Made by a program: the position numbers and the translations under genes
The notes under the pieces: generated by a model
What the model saw: the letters and a program-made list of their open reading frames with translations, nothing else
Databases searched by the model: none
Told to the model about the DNA's origin: nothing
Shown here: piece by piece, positions 25,987-35,107 of the stretch
Numbering within the stretch: the stretch's first letter is position 1
Layout: each line of letters starts with the position of its first letter
Assembly (NCBI GenBank): GCA_005502775.1
Contig: SCNI01000029.1
Span: forward strand, 1-49,531
DNA length: 49,531 nt
Direction: 5' to 3'
Source: Microbacteriaceae bacterium 3FA27C10
GTDB taxonomy: Bacteria > Actinomycetota > Actinomycetes > Actinomycetales > Microbacteriaceae

Positions 25987-27560
25987 GGCGCACCCCCCGG
26001 GAAGACCGAGTCGACGTACTGCTCCGGCGTCGACACGTTCACGGCGGCCCGCTGAGCGAGCTCGAACAGGGGCCCCGCGAACACCGTGAGGCACAGCGTC
26101 AGCGCGATCAGCCCGGTCGTGGCTCCCACCATGAGCGTGGAGGTGCCGGTCGCGGTGGCGACGCCCGTCGCGCTGCCGTTGACCGCATCCGGGCTCTCCT
26201 GCAGCGACTCGATCATGGGCGAGCTGTAGCCCTCCACGTCGGCGGCGGGCCGCCAGAACGCCATGTTCCACACCCGCATCAGCGCGTAGAGCGTGAGCAG
26301 CGAGGTGACGGCGCCGGCCGCGAGCAGGGCGTACACGAGCGGCGAGGGGCTCTCGGCGCCGGCTTCGAACAGCCCGACCTTGCCGAGGAAGCCCGAGAAC
26401 GGCGGGATGCCGCCGAGGTTGAGCGCCCCGATGAAGAACAGCACGGCCACGTAGGGTGCCTTCTTGAGCAGCCCCCCGAGCCGTGTGATCGACGTCGCGC
26501 GCCCCACCCGCTCGATCAGCCCCACCACCAGGAACAGCGCCGTCTGCACCATGATGTGGTGCACGATGTAGTAGATCGTGGCTCCGGTGGCGAGCTCGGT
26601 GCCGATCGCGACGCCGAAGATCATGTAGCCGATGTGGCTCACGAGGGTGAACGAGAGCAGCCTCTTCACGTCGGCCTGCGCGAGGGCGCCCAGGATGCCG
26701 ATCAGCATCGTGAGCCCGCCCACGATGAGCAGCGGGATGGTCAGTGGCACGTCGAAGAACAGCAGCTTGTCGGTGCGGATGATGGCGTACACACCGACCT
26801 TCGTGAGCAGCCCCGCGAACACCGCCGTGACCGGTGCCGGCGCCGTCGGGTACGAATCGGGCAACCAGAACGAGAGCGGGAAGACGGCCGCCTTCACGGC
26901 GAAGCCGATCAGCAGCGCCGCGCACAGGATCATCTGCACGTCGAGCGGCAGCGCCCGGATGCGGTCAGACAGCAGAGCCATCGTCACGGTTCCGGTGGCG
27001 CCGTAGATGAGCGCGATCGCCCCGAGGAACAACAGCGACGACACCAGGCTCACCACGATGTAGGTCACGCCGGCCCGGATGCGCGCGCCGGTTCCGCCGA
27101 GGGTCAGCAGCACGTAGCTGGCCGCGAGCAGCATCTCGAAGCCCACGTACATGTTGAACAGGTCGCCCGCGATGAAGGCGTCGAACAGCCCGGCCGAGAG
27201 GATGAGGTAGGTGGGGTGGAAGATCGACACCGGGGTGTCGCGGTCGCGGTCGGCGATGCCCTGACCGACGGCGAAGATGAGAACGCCCAGCAGCATGAGC
27301 GCCGAGACCACCACCATGATCGCCGAGAGCCGGTCGACCACGAGCACGATGCCGAACGGCGGCTCCCAGCCGCCCACCTTCACCACGACGGGGGTGTCGC
27401 TGTGATCGACGATCACGAGCAGCACGGCGGCCGCCGCGGTCACGAGGGTGAGCGCCGAGACGCTGATCACGATCTGCACCCGCGGGTAGCGGCCGAGGAT
27501 GAGGGTGACGGCGGCTCCGACGAGCGGGATGATCACGAGCAGGGGCACGAGGGCGTTCAT
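25983..27560 (-). CDS. mrpD: Mrp-type Na+/H+ antiporter subunit D
   Basis: This 525-residue polytopic protein is homologous to the proton-pumping subunits of complex I. Visible family elements are the conserved glutamate in NMYVGFEMLLAASYVL, the lysine helix GFAVKAAVFPLSFWLPDSYP, and TKVGVYAIIRT followed later by ADVKRLLSFTLVSHIGYM. ATG 27560 overlaps the mrpC stop by 4 bp. MrpD and MrpA are thought to carry the ion channels of the antiporter. Confidence 0.94.
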   Translation of the reverse strand: MNALVPLLVIIPLVGAAVTLILGRYPRVQIVISVSALTLVTAAAAVLLVIVDHSDTPVVVKVGGWEPPFGIVLVVDRLSAIMVVVSALMLLGVLIFAVGQGIADRDRDTPVSIFHPTYLILSAGLFDAFIAGDLFNMYVGFEMLLAASYVLLTLGGTGARIRAGVTYIVVSLVSSLLFLGAIALIYGATGTVTMALLSDRIRALPLDVQMILCAALLIGFAVKAAVFPLSFWLPDSYPTAPAPVTAVFAGLLTKVGVYAIIRTDKLLFFDVPLTIPLLIVGGLTMLIGILGALAQADVKRLLSFTLVSHIGYMIFGVAIGTELATGATIYYIVHHIMVQTALFLVVGLIERVGRATSITRLGGLLKKAPYVAVLFFIGALNLGGIPPFSGFLGKVGLFEAGAESPSPLVYALLAAGAVTSLLTLYALMRVWNMAFWRPAADVEGYSSPMIESLQESPDAVNGSATGVATATGTSTLMVGATTGLIALTLCLTVFAGPLFELAQRAAVNVSTPEQYVDSVFPGGAP

Positions 27561-28075
27561 CGCATCACGTCCCTGTCGTGCTCGGAGGGCTCGCCGCCGG
27601 GCGGCGGAGCATCCTCGTCGGCGCCGTCCCCGGCCTCTTCGAGCACGTGCCGCACCGCCTCGTCGTCGTCTTCGAGCCCGGCGTGGAAGGCCAGCGCGGC
27701 GTCGGCTTCGGCGGCATCCTGCTCCTCTTCGTCGCTCATCACGTCGTCGCCCTCGTCGCCGAGGTTCGACAGCCACCAGGAGCGGTAGATGAGGGCCAGG
27801 ATGAACGCGGTCACCCCGAAATTGATCACGATCGCCGTGAGCATGAGCACCTGCGGCACGGGGTCGACCATGCCGGAGCCGCCCGGCCCCGACGAGCCGT
27901 CGACGATGGGCGAGTCGCCCGAGCGCCCCGACATGAGGAAGATGAGCAGGTTCGTGGCGTTGCCGACGAGCAGGAAGCCGATCAGGATGCGCGTCAGGCT
28001 GCGCTCGAGCATGACGTAGACGCCGGTGCCGTAGAGCACCGCCATCAGCACGACCAGGGTGAGGGAGGCGCTCAC
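27557..28075 (-). CDS. mrpC: Mrp-type Na+/H+ antiporter subunit C
   Basis: This 172-residue protein has a NuoK-like three-helix core (YGTGVYVMLERSLTRILIGF, VGNATNLLIFLMSG, VPQVLMLTAIVINFGVTAF). An acidic cytoplasmic tail of about 60 residues (DEEEQDAAEADAALAFHAG and onward) follows and is unusually long for this subunit. GTG 28075 overlaps the mrpA stop by 4 bp. Confidence 0.93.
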   Translation of the reverse strand: MSASLTLVVLMAVLYGTGVYVMLERSLTRILIGFLLVGNATNLLIFLMSGRSGDSPIVDGSSGPGGSGMVDPVPQVLMLTAIVINFGVTAFILALIYRSWWLSNLGDEGDDVMSDEEEQDAAEADAALAFHAGLEDDDEAVRHVLEEAGDGADEDAPPPGGEPSEHDRDVMR

Positions 28076-31000
28076 GGGGCACCCCCGCTCGCCACGCGGG
28101 TGCTGGGCCCGCTGGTGTCGCTGCCGGCCACGCGCCCGCGGGTGTCGGCCTCGTCGGCCGTGACGGAGTGGTCGTCGGGGGCTGCGTCGACGTCGTCCTC
28201 CGCCTGCTGCCGGTCGACCTCGCCGCCGAGGGCGCGGAGGATGTCGAGCACCACGCCGATCACCACGAGGTAGACGCCGATGTCGAAGATGGTGGAGGTG
28301 CCGAAGGAGACTTGTCCGAGCAACGGCACGTCGGCGGAGAAATAGGCCGACTGGAGGATCTCGCCGCCGAAGAAGAGCGAGCCGAGCGCCGTTCCCGTGG
28401 CCAGCAGCATCCCGGCCCCGAGCAGCACACCCGGGCCGATCGGCAGGGTCTCGCCGAGCTCGTAACGGCCGCCGGCCAGGTAGCGGGCGATGAGCGCGAG
28501 ACCGGCCAGGATGCCCGCGGCGAAGCCGCCGCCGGGGGCGTTGTGCCCCGCGAACAGCAGGAAGATCGACACCACGATCGCGGGGTGGAACACGAGCCGC
28601 ACGAGCACCTCGAGGATGAGCGAGCGGTTCTCGGGCGAGAGCGTGCGGCCGCCGAGGAGCCAGGAGTGCTGCCGCTCGTCGGGCGTCTCCACCGAGGTGT
28701 GCGGGTCGTCGACCAGCCGGGCGCGGGCCCGGCCCTGGCGGCGTCCGCGGGACTCGCGCAGCCGCGGCACGGTGAAGTTGCGCCCGGTCACGAAGATGAG
28801 GCTCGCGACGCCGGTGGCCACGACCACGAGCACCGAGAGCTCGTTCATGGTGTCCCAGGCGCGGATGTCGACGAGCATCACGTTCACGACATTGGCGCCG
28901 TGGCCCTGCTCCACGGCGAGCCGCGCGAGCTCTTCGCCGAGGCCGCCGGCCTGCCGGGCGCCGAGGGCGATGAAGCCCACGAGCCCCATCGTCACGCCCA
29001 CGAGGGTGCCGATGAGGATGCGCCAGCCCTTGCGCACGGGCTTGTTGTGCTGCGCGATCTTCACCGGCAGGCGGCGCAGCACGAGCACGAACACGACGAT
29101 GGTGACGCTCTCGACGAGCGCCTGGGTGAGCGCGAGGTCGGGGGCGCCGTGGAAGGCGAAGAGCACGACGAGCCCGAAGCCGGTGGCGCCCACGAGCAGC
29201 ACCGCGGCGAGGCGGTGGGCGGCACGGGCCGCCATCACGGCGGCCACCGCCATCGCGAGGGCCACGAACACCTGCGCCGGGTAGTCCCAGGCCACGAGCT
29301 CGGTGGGCCAGGTGCGGTTGAGCGCGGTCGCGGCGCCCAGGCACAGCACGAAGACGAGCAGGATGGTGCCGATGTACTGCGGCAGGCCGCCCTTCTGCGC
29401 GAACACCGTGACCTGGGCGGCGACGCGGTCGACCGCGCGCACGATCGACCAGTAGCCGCGCGAGGCGTCGATGAGCGGGGGCACGGCCTTCTGCAGCCGC
29501 GCGACGGTCTTGCGCACGGCGAAGAGGCCGAGGCCTGCGGCGATCACGAGCGCCGAGATCCCGAGCGCCGGCTCGAAGCCGTGCCAGAGCGCGAGGTGGT
29601 AGTCGCCTCCGCCGGCGACGGTGTCGGCGTAGCTCTCGAGCGCGTGCCCGAGCGGCGTCGCGAGCAGGCCGCCGGCGACGGTGGCCACGGTGAGCAGCAG
29701 TGGGGCCACCAGGATGCCGCGGGTGGGCGTGGGGGGCGGATGCGCGGCCGCGAACTCGCGCGCCGCATCCGTCGTCTTGGTGGCGAAGGCGCCCCAGACG
29801 AAGCGCGCCGAGTAGGCCACGGTGAGCACCGAGCCGAGCACCACGCCCGCGAGGGCGACCCAGCCCCAGGGATTCGCCGGCACCTCCGCCGTGCCGGCGC
29901 CCGCCTCGAGGAAGGCGCTCAGCACCCCCTCCTTGGCCACGAAGCCGAGCAGCGGCGGGATGCCCGCCATCGAGGCGGCCGCGATGACCGCGACCGCGGC
30001 GAGCAGCGGTCTGCGACGGCCGAGGCCGGAGATCTCGCGCAGGTCGCGGGTTCCCTCGTCGTGGTCGATGATGCCCACCACGAGGAAGAGCGTGGACTTG
30101 AACAGGGCGTGCGCGAGCAGCAGAGCGGCTCCGGCCAGGGCGGCATCCCGCGAGCCGAAGCCCACGACGACGGTGAGGAAGCCGAGCTGGCTCACGGTGC
30201 CGTAGGCGAGCAGCAGCTTGAGGTCGTTCTGGCGGAGCGAGCGCCAGGCACCGAGCAGCATGGTCCACACGCCGAGGCTCACCAGCAGCGGCGTCCAGCC
30301 GGGGGTGTCGGCGAAGCCGGGGGCGAGGCGGGCGATGAGGTAGATGCCGGCCTTCACCATGGCGGCGGCGTGCAGGTAGGCGCTCACCGGAGTGGGGGCG
30401 GCCATGGCGGCCGGCAGCCAGAAGTGGAACGGCACGAGCGCCGACTTCGAGAGGGCGCCCACCAGCACGAGCAGCACCGCGGTGGTCACCACCGGGCCGC
30501 CGGGCGGGGGATGCTCCACCAGCGCGGCGATCGAGGTGGTGCCCGCCTGCACGGTGAGCAGCACCACGCCCACGAGCATCGCGAGCCCGCCGAAGGTCGT
30601 CACGAGCAGGGCCTGCAGGGCGGCGCCGCGGCTCTCACGGCGGTCGGTGTAGTGCCCGATCAGCAGGTAGGAGAGCACGCTCGTGATCTCCCAGAACATG
30701 AACATGATGTAGATGTCGTCGGCGGTGACGAGGCCGTACATCGTGCCGGCGAAGGCGAGCAGCAGGGCGGCGAAGCGCCCGAGCTGCGGTTCGCGGGGCG
30801 AGAAGTAGCGGGCGCAGTAGATCAGCACGAGGGCGCCGACCCCCGTCACCACGAGGGCGAGCAGCCAGGCGAGCGTGTCGACCCGGAAGCTCAGCGCGAT
30901 GCCGAGCTGCGGGATCCACGGCACCCGCTCGGTGACGGCATCCCCGTGCAGCACGGCGTCGCTCTGCGTGAGCGTGTAGACGAACGCGCCGGCCGGCAGC

Positions 31001-31095
31001 GCCGCGATGAGGTAGAACACCCGGGTCGACAGGATGCGTGTGAGCAGCGGAGTGAGCGCTGAAAGTCCTGCGAACAGCAGCAGGACCAGGATCAC
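28072..31095 (-). CDS. mrpA: Mrp-type Na+/H+ antiporter fused subunits A and B
   Basis: This 1007-residue protein combines an NuoL-like MrpA part with the MrpB domain. The first 550 residues hold the proton-pump core (FWEITSVLSYLLIGHY, SKSALVPFHFWLPAAMAAPT, KLLLAYGTVSQLGFL). A DUF4040-type segment follows near 620-690 (FAFHGAPDLALTQALVESV). From about 820 comes the MrpB domain (HPAIVVSIFLLFAGHNAPGG, GTSTIFDIGVYLVVIGV). No separate mrpB gene exists, so the fusion supplies it. GTG 31095 is chosen because ACGAGGAGATCC lies just upstream. The longer frame would read through an unrelated fragment on the other strand. It starts the operon. Confidence 0.94.
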   Translation of the reverse strand: MILVLLLFAGLSALTPLLTRILSTRVFYLIAALPAGAFVYTLTQSDAVLHGDAVTERVPWIPQLGIALSFRVDTLAWLLALVVTGVGALVLIYCARYFSPREPQLGRFAALLLAFAGTMYGLVTADDIYIMFMFWEITSVLSYLLIGHYTDRRESRGAALQALLVTTFGGLAMLVGVVLLTVQAGTTSIAALVEHPPPGGPVVTTAVLLVLVGALSKSALVPFHFWLPAAMAAPTPVSAYLHAAAMVKAGIYLIARLAPGFADTPGWTPLLVSLGVWTMLLGAWRSLRQNDLKLLLAYGTVSQLGFLTVVVGFGSRDAALAGAALLLAHALFKSTLFLVVGIIDHDEGTRDLREISGLGRRRPLLAAVAVIAAASMAGIPPLLGFVAKEGVLSAFLEAGAGTAEVPANPWGWVALAGVVLGSVLTVAYSARFVWGAFATKTTDAAREFAAAHPPPTPTRGILVAPLLLTVATVAGGLLATPLGHALESYADTVAGGGDYHLALWHGFEPALGISALVIAAGLGLFAVRKTVARLQKAVPPLIDASRGYWSIVRAVDRVAAQVTVFAQKGGLPQYIGTILLVFVLCLGAATALNRTWPTELVAWDYPAQVFVALAMAVAAVMAARAAHRLAAVLLVGATGFGLVVLFAFHGAPDLALTQALVESVTIVVFVLVLRRLPVKIAQHNKPVRKGWRILIGTLVGVTMGLVGFIALGARQAGGLGEELARLAVEQGHGANVVNVMLVDIRAWDTMNELSVLVVVATGVASLIFVTGRNFTVPRLRESRGRRQGRARARLVDDPHTSVETPDERQHSWLLGGRTLSPENRSLILEVLVRLVFHPAIVVSIFLLFAGHNAPGGGFAAGILAGLALIARYLAGGRYELGETLPIGPGVLLGAGMLLATGTALGSLFFGGEILQSAYFSADVPLLGQVSFGTSTIFDIGVYLVVIGVVLDILRALGGEVDRQQAEDDVDAAPDDHSVTADEADTRGRVAGSDTSGPSTRVASGGAP

Positions 31096-31159
31096 GCGGA
31101 TCTCCTCGTGTCGGGGAGAGAGGGTGGACGACCAGTCTACCCGGTGGCCTCCGGCGACA

Positions 31160-31489
31160 CGTGTCGTTCTGCCCTCGTTCACCGACTTCGCGCCCCCGCA
31201 GCGGGTGAATGGCTTGTCGTTCACGGTCGGCGAGCTGCCCGAGTTCACGGTGAACGACGGACGCGTGGTGTCGCATCCGGGCTGGGATCTCCTCGCCTCC
31301 ATCGCCGACTACCGCAACGAGGCCGATGCCTCGATCGTCATTCCGAGCCAGAACGCCGGGCTCGGCGAGCGGGCCGGCAGTGCGCGCTACCCGACCGTGC
31401 TCACGGGTCAGGTGAGCCTGCTCTCCCCGCCCGACCGCCCCGCGGGCACCTACCATTCCACCATGACCCTCACGCTCGTCTCGCGCTGA
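31160..31489 (+). pseudogene. 3' remnant of an exported-protein gene
   Basis: The frame encodes a plausible C-terminal beta-domain end (VGELPEFTVNDGRVVSHPGW, VIPSQNAGLGERAG, and RPAGTYHSTMTLTLVSR before a TGA). The last part is like the end of actinobacterial surface proteins that finish with a strand and no anchor. There is no signal peptide and no convincing start; the first usable GTG is 31205. Upstream sequence belongs to the divergent mrpA promoter region. I read it as the leftover 3' end of a larger gene, its 5' part lost. The true left border cannot be fixed. Confidence 0.45.
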
Positions 31490-31517
31490 GCCGGCCCCGC
31501 GCATCCGCTGCGGCCGC

Positions 31518-31576
31518 GAGGTCGCGCAAAGCGCTCGGGCGAAGACGCGTGAGGACCGTTCGCGCGACCTCACGCG
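31518..31576. terminator. Nested inverted repeats between convergent genes
   Basis: Two overlapping hairpins share bases: GAGGTCGCGC (31518-31527) with GCGCGACCTC (31562-31571), and CGCGTGAGG (31546-31554) with CCTCACGCG (31568-31576). Only one can form at a time. The site lies 8 bp past the end of the minus-strand aldose dehydrogenase operon and may terminate it. Confidence 0.5.
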
Positions 31577-31583
31577 GGCGAGG

Positions 31584-32594
31584 TCACCCGGCGAGCAGCC
31601 CCGTCTCCTGCAGCGCCGTCCAGAGCGCGGCGGGCACCTCCACCTCGAAGAGGGCGGCATTGCGCGCCATCTGGGTCGCGTCACGGGCGCCGACGCAGAC
31701 CGTCGGGATGGCGGGCTGCAGCAGGGGGAACTGGAGGGCGGCCGTCGGCAGGTCGACCCCGAAGGCCTCGCAGACATCGGCGAGGCGGTTCGCGCGTTCG
31801 AGCAGCTCCGGCGGGGCCGTCTCGTAGTTGTAGGTGGCCGTGGCCGCCGGGCGCGGGCGGGCGAGCAGACCGGAGTTGAACACGGCCGCCGCCACCACCG
31901 AGACGCCTCGGCGCTCGGCCTCGGGCAGGAGATCGGCGAGCGCACCCTGCTCGAGCAGGGAGTAGCGGCCGGCGCACATGACGATGTCGAGCTCCGTCTC
32001 GCGCACGAAGTCGGCGAGCATCCGCGACTGGTTCATCCCCGCGCCGTAGGAGGTGATGACGCCCTGCGTGCGCAGTTCCTCGAGCGCCGGGAACGCGCCC
32101 TCGAGCGCCTCCGCGGAGAAGTCGTCCGGGTCGTGCACGAACACCACGTCGAGCCGGTCGAGGCCGAGCCGGCGCAGGCTGTCCTCCACCGAGCGCAGCA
32201 CGCCGTCGCGGCTGTAGTCGAGCCGGCGGTGCAGGGGGGACACGACGTCGAAACCCTCGGTGTCGGGCTGGGGCCCTTCCGGATTCGGCACCAGCAGGCG
32301 GCCGACCTTCGTCGACACCACGAACTCCTCGCGGGGCCGCCCGGCGAGCGCGCGGCCGAGGCGCTCCTCGCCGAGCCCGAGGCCGTAGTGCGGGGCCACG
32401 TCGAAGTAGCGGATGCCGGCATCCCACGCGGCCGCGACGGCCGACTCCGCGTCGGCCTCGCTCACCGGGCGGCCGAGGTTCGCGATCGGGGCCGCCCCGA
32501 AGCCGAGCGGCCCGACGCTCAGCCCGCCGCGCCCGAAGGGGCGGCGGGAGTCCAGTGCGGACGGGGTGGCGGAGGGGATGGGGTTCTCGTGCAC
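31584..32594 (-). CDS. Aldo/keto reductase, likely L-fucose (D-threo-aldose) 1-dehydrogenase
   Basis: This 336-residue AKR-fold protein has catalytic Asp and Tyr in FDVAPHYGLGLGEERLG, Lys in VSTKVGRLLVPN and His in VVFVHDPDD. These surrounding motifs are those of D-threo-aldose/L-fucose 1-dehydrogenases, which oxidise L-fucose to the lactone. GTG 32592-32594 begins 2 bp after the lactonase stop, with GGAG nine bases upstream. It is the last gene of the minus-strand arm, which contains the enzymes for the following steps. Substrate choice is inferred from this context. Related enzymes also oxidise D-arabinose and L-galactose. Confidence 0.85.
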   Translation of the reverse strand: MHENPIPSATPSALDSRRPFGRGGLSVGPLGFGAAPIANLGRPVSEADAESAVAAAWDAGIRYFDVAPHYGLGLGEERLGRALAGRPREEFVVSTKVGRLLVPNPEGPQPDTEGFDVVSPLHRRLDYSRDGVLRSVEDSLRRLGLDRLDVVFVHDPDDFSAEALEGAFPALEELRTQGVITSYGAGMNQSRMLADFVRETELDIVMCAGRYSLLEQGALADLLPEAERRGVSVVAAAVFNSGLLARPRPAATATYNYETAPPELLERANRLADVCEAFGVDLPTAALQFPLLQPAIPTVCVGARDATQMARNAALFEVEVPAALWTALQETGLLAG

Positions 32595-32596
32595 GG

Positions 32597-33430
32597 TCAG
32601 TACTCCAGCTGGTAGATGCGGCGGGCGGTGCCCTCGAAGACCTCGAGCCGCTCGTCGGCGGAGAGCCCGGAGGCCGAGTCCCAGGCGAGCTGGAACACCT
32701 CCTGGTAGTCCGCGGCGAGCAGGCTCACCGGCCAGTCGGAGCCGAACATCGTGCGCGAAGGGCCGAAGCGCCCGATCACCTCGCGCGCGTAACGGTCGAC
32801 ACCCTCCTCGCGCCAGAGGCTCCACGAGGCCTCGGTCACGAGCCCTGAGAGCTTGCAGCTCACGTTCTCGAGGGCGGCGAGTGCGGAGAGCCACGCGGTC
32901 CACTCGGCCCACTGGCCCTCGGCGATCGCGGGCTTGCCGGCGTGGTCGAGCACGAAGGCGAGCCCGGGCATCCGCTCGGCGACGGCGATCGCGGCCGCGC
33001 TCTCGCGGCGGCGCACGAGCAGGTCGAAGGCGAGGCCGGCATCCTGAACCGCCTCGAGCCCGCGCAGAACCTCGGGCCGGAGCAGCCACTCGGGGTCGGC
33101 CTCGTCGTGCACCTGGTGACGGATGCCGACGAGCCGGCCCTCGTGCTCCTGCAGCCGGGCGATCTGCTCGGCGGTGTCGGGGGCGGCCAGGTCGACCCAG
33201 GCCACCACGCCGAGCACGGCCGGAGTGGTCGCGCAGAGCCCGAGCAGTTCGAACGACTCCTCGAGACTCGACAGGGCCTGCACCACGACGGTTCCCGTGA
33301 CCGGAGTGGGGGCGATCGCCTCGAGCAGTTCGGCCGGGCCGACCTCCCGGGCGATCGGCGCCACCGACTCGTCCATCCAGGGGTACTCCCGCACCCGCGG
33401 ATTCCAGAAGTGCTGGTGCGCGTCGATCAC
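32597..33430 (-). CDS. Amidohydrolase-family sugar lactonase (L-fuconolactonase-like)
   Basis: This 277-residue COG3618 amidohydrolase has the metal- and substrate-site motifs VIDAHQHFWNP at the start, FVLDHAGKPAI in the middle and TMFGSDWPVS near the end. Family members hydrolyse L-fuconolactone and related lactones to the open acid. GTG 33430 overlaps the SDR stop by 4 bp. Position between the aldose dehydrogenase and the later pathway enzymes supports the role in forming L-fuconate. Confidence 0.87.
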   Translation of the reverse strand: MIDAHQHFWNPRVREYPWMDESVAPIAREVGPAELLEAIAPTPVTGTVVVQALSSLEESFELLGLCATTPAVLGVVAWVDLAAPDTAEQIARLQEHEGRLVGIRHQVHDEADPEWLLRPEVLRGLEAVQDAGLAFDLLVRRRESAAAIAVAERMPGLAFVLDHAGKPAIAEGQWAEWTAWLSALAALENVSCKLSGLVTEASWSLWREEGVDRYAREVIGRFGPSRTMFGSDWPVSLLAADYQEVFQLAWDSASGLSADERLEVFEGTARRIYQLEY

Positions 33431-34188
33431 GAGCGGGGCCGCGGCCGCAGCGAGTACATCCCCCCGTCGACCGCGAGCACCACCCCGTTGGTGCTGCCCG
33501 AGCTCGGCGAGGCCAGGTAGGCCACGGCCTCGGCCACCTCGGAGGGCTGCACGAGCCGGCCGGAGGGCTGGCGGCTCTCGAGGGCGGCGCGCTCGGCGTC
33601 CGGGTCGACGGCCGAGTCGAGCAGTCGTCCCACCCAGGGCGTGTCGGCCGTGCCCGGGGCCACTGCGTTCACACGCACGCCGTCGCCGAGGCTGTCGGCG
33701 GCGATCGCGAGCGTCATGGCCTGGATGGCGCCCTTCGACGCCGAGTACAGCACGCGCTGAGGGAGCCCGGCCCAGGCGGCGATCGAGGTGGTGAACACGA
33801 GAGCACCGTGCGGCGATTCCCGCAGATGCGGCATCGCGTGGCGCGCCGTGCGAGCCGAGCCGATCACGTTGATCTCGAGCACGCGCCGCCACTCGTCGTC
33901 GTCGTTCGCCTCGATGTCGCCCTGCGCGCCGATGCCGGCATTCGCCACCATGATGTCGAGCCGCCCGGCGGAGGCCACCACCGAGGCGACGGCGGCCTTC
34001 ACGCTCTCGTCGTCGCCCACGTCGCAGTGCACGCCGTTCAGTGGGGCCGCGACGGCCGACTCGTTGAGGTCGAGGCAGTAGACCTCGGCGCCGCGCGAGT
34101 GCAGCTCACGCGCGATGGCGTCGCCGAGGCCGGATGCGCCTCCCGTGACCGCCGCGACGAGACCGGTGAAATTGTCGTGCGTGCTCAC
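33427..34188 (-). CDS. SDR-family oxidoreductase, likely 2-keto-3-deoxy-L-fuconate dehydrogenase
   Basis: This 253-residue short-chain dehydrogenase has the NAD-binding motif TGGASGLG, the structural NAG (MVANAGIG) and the catalytic Ser, Tyr and Lys (TTSIAAW and YSASKGA). The end NGVVLAVDGGM is typical of classical SDRs. GTG 34188 overlaps the FAH-family gene stop by 4 bp. In the non-phosphorylating L-fucose route an SDR oxidises 2-keto-3-deoxy-L-fuconate to the 2,4-diketo acid, which the adjacent hydrolase then splits. The role is assigned by context. Confidence 0.87.
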   Translation of the reverse strand: MSTHDNFTGLVAAVTGGASGLGDAIARELHSRGAEVYCLDLNESAVAAPLNGVHCDVGDDESVKAAVASVVASAGRLDIMVANAGIGAQGDIEANDDDEWRRVLEINVIGSARTARHAMPHLRESPHGALVFTTSIAAWAGLPQRVLYSASKGAIQAMTLAIAADSLGDGVRVNAVAPGTADTPWVGRLLDSAVDPDAERAALESRQPSGRLVQPSEVAEAVAYLASPSSGSTNGVVLAVDGGMYSLRPRPRS

Positions 34189-35045
34189 GCGCGCACCTCC
34201 TGACGCTGGGTTCCGAGGCGGTCGATGGAGCACTCCACCACGTCGCCGTCGGCGAGGTAGGGGAAGCGCCCCGAGAGGGCGACGCCCTCCGGGGTGCCCG
34301 TGTTGATGAGGTCGCCGGGCTCCAGCACCATGTACTGGCTGAGATCGGCGATCACTTCGGCCACACCGAAGATGAGGTCGCTCGTCGTGGAGTCCTGCCG
34401 AGCCTCGCCGTTCACGAAGGAGCGCAGACCGAGACCGGATCCGTCGCCGATCTCGCCGGCGGGCACGAGCCACGGCCCGAGCGGATTGAAGGTCTCGGCG
34501 CACTTGCCCTTGCTCCACTGCCCGCCCGAGACCTCGAGCTGGTAGGCGCGTTCGGAGACGTCGTTCGACACGGCGAAGCCGGCGATGTGCGCCAGGGCCT
34601 CCTCGGGCGAGGAGAGGTAGCGCGCCCGCCGGCCGATCACGACCGCGAGCTCCACCTCCCAGTCCGTCTTCTCGGAGCCGGGCGGCAGCAGCACGTCGTC
34701 GAAGGGACCGACGACGGTGTTCGGATGCTTGAAGAAGACCACCGGATGCGTGGGCGGCTCCGACCCCGACTCGCGGGCGTGGGCCGCATAGTTCATGCCG
34801 ATGCAGACGACCGCCTGCGGGCGGGCGATCGGTGCCCCGACCCGGAGCCCGGTGCCGTCGGCCGGGTCGTCGAGCACCGGCAGGGAGCCGGCCTCGAGCG
34901 CCGCCGAGACCTCGGCGATGCCACCGCGCTCGAAGAAGCGGCCGTCGAGGTCGCCGGTCAGCCCGCTGAGATCGTGCAGCACACCGTCGTCGGTGAGCAC
35001 GGCGGGGCGCTCCTCTCCGGGGGGTCCGAGGCGCATCAATTTCAT
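34185..35045 (-). CDS. Fumarylacetoacetate hydrolase-family protein, likely 2,4-diketo-3-deoxy-L-fuconate hydrolase
   Basis: This 286-residue FAH-fold enzyme has the metal ligands in DWEVELAVVIG (two Glu) and SNDVSERAYQ (Asp). Other family segments are CIGMNYAAHARESG, FFKHPNTVVGP and GDLINTGTPEGVAL. The length and the GQWSKGKCAETFNPLGPW motif match hydrolases that split 2,4-diketo-3-deoxy-fuconate into pyruvate and lactate. ATG 35045 follows GAGAGGATCC. It is the first enzyme gene after the regulator, 62 bp downstream on the same strand. Confidence 0.88.
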   Translation of the reverse strand: MKLMRLGPPGEERPAVLTDDGVLHDLSGLTGDLDGRFFERGGIAEVSAALEAGSLPVLDDPADGTGLRVGAPIARPQAVVCIGMNYAAHARESGSEPPTHPVVFFKHPNTVVGPFDDVLLPPGSEKTDWEVELAVVIGRRARYLSSPEEALAHIAGFAVSNDVSERAYQLEVSGGQWSKGKCAETFNPLGPWLVPAGEIGDGSGLGLRSFVNGEARQDSTTSDLIFGVAEVIADLSQYMVLEPGDLINTGTPEGVALSGRFPYLADGDVVECSIDRLGTQRQEVRA

Positions 35046-35107
35046 CGGTGGATCCTCTCGTGGGACATGAGTCCGCGTCATTGCGGACGAACGAGGTGTT
35101 CGCCCTG

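Noticed and set aside
28168-31062. 964-codon open frame on the plus strand opposite mrpA
   Set aside because: It is Glu/His/Arg-rich with no motifs, and it is antisense to an unmistakable antiporter subunit.
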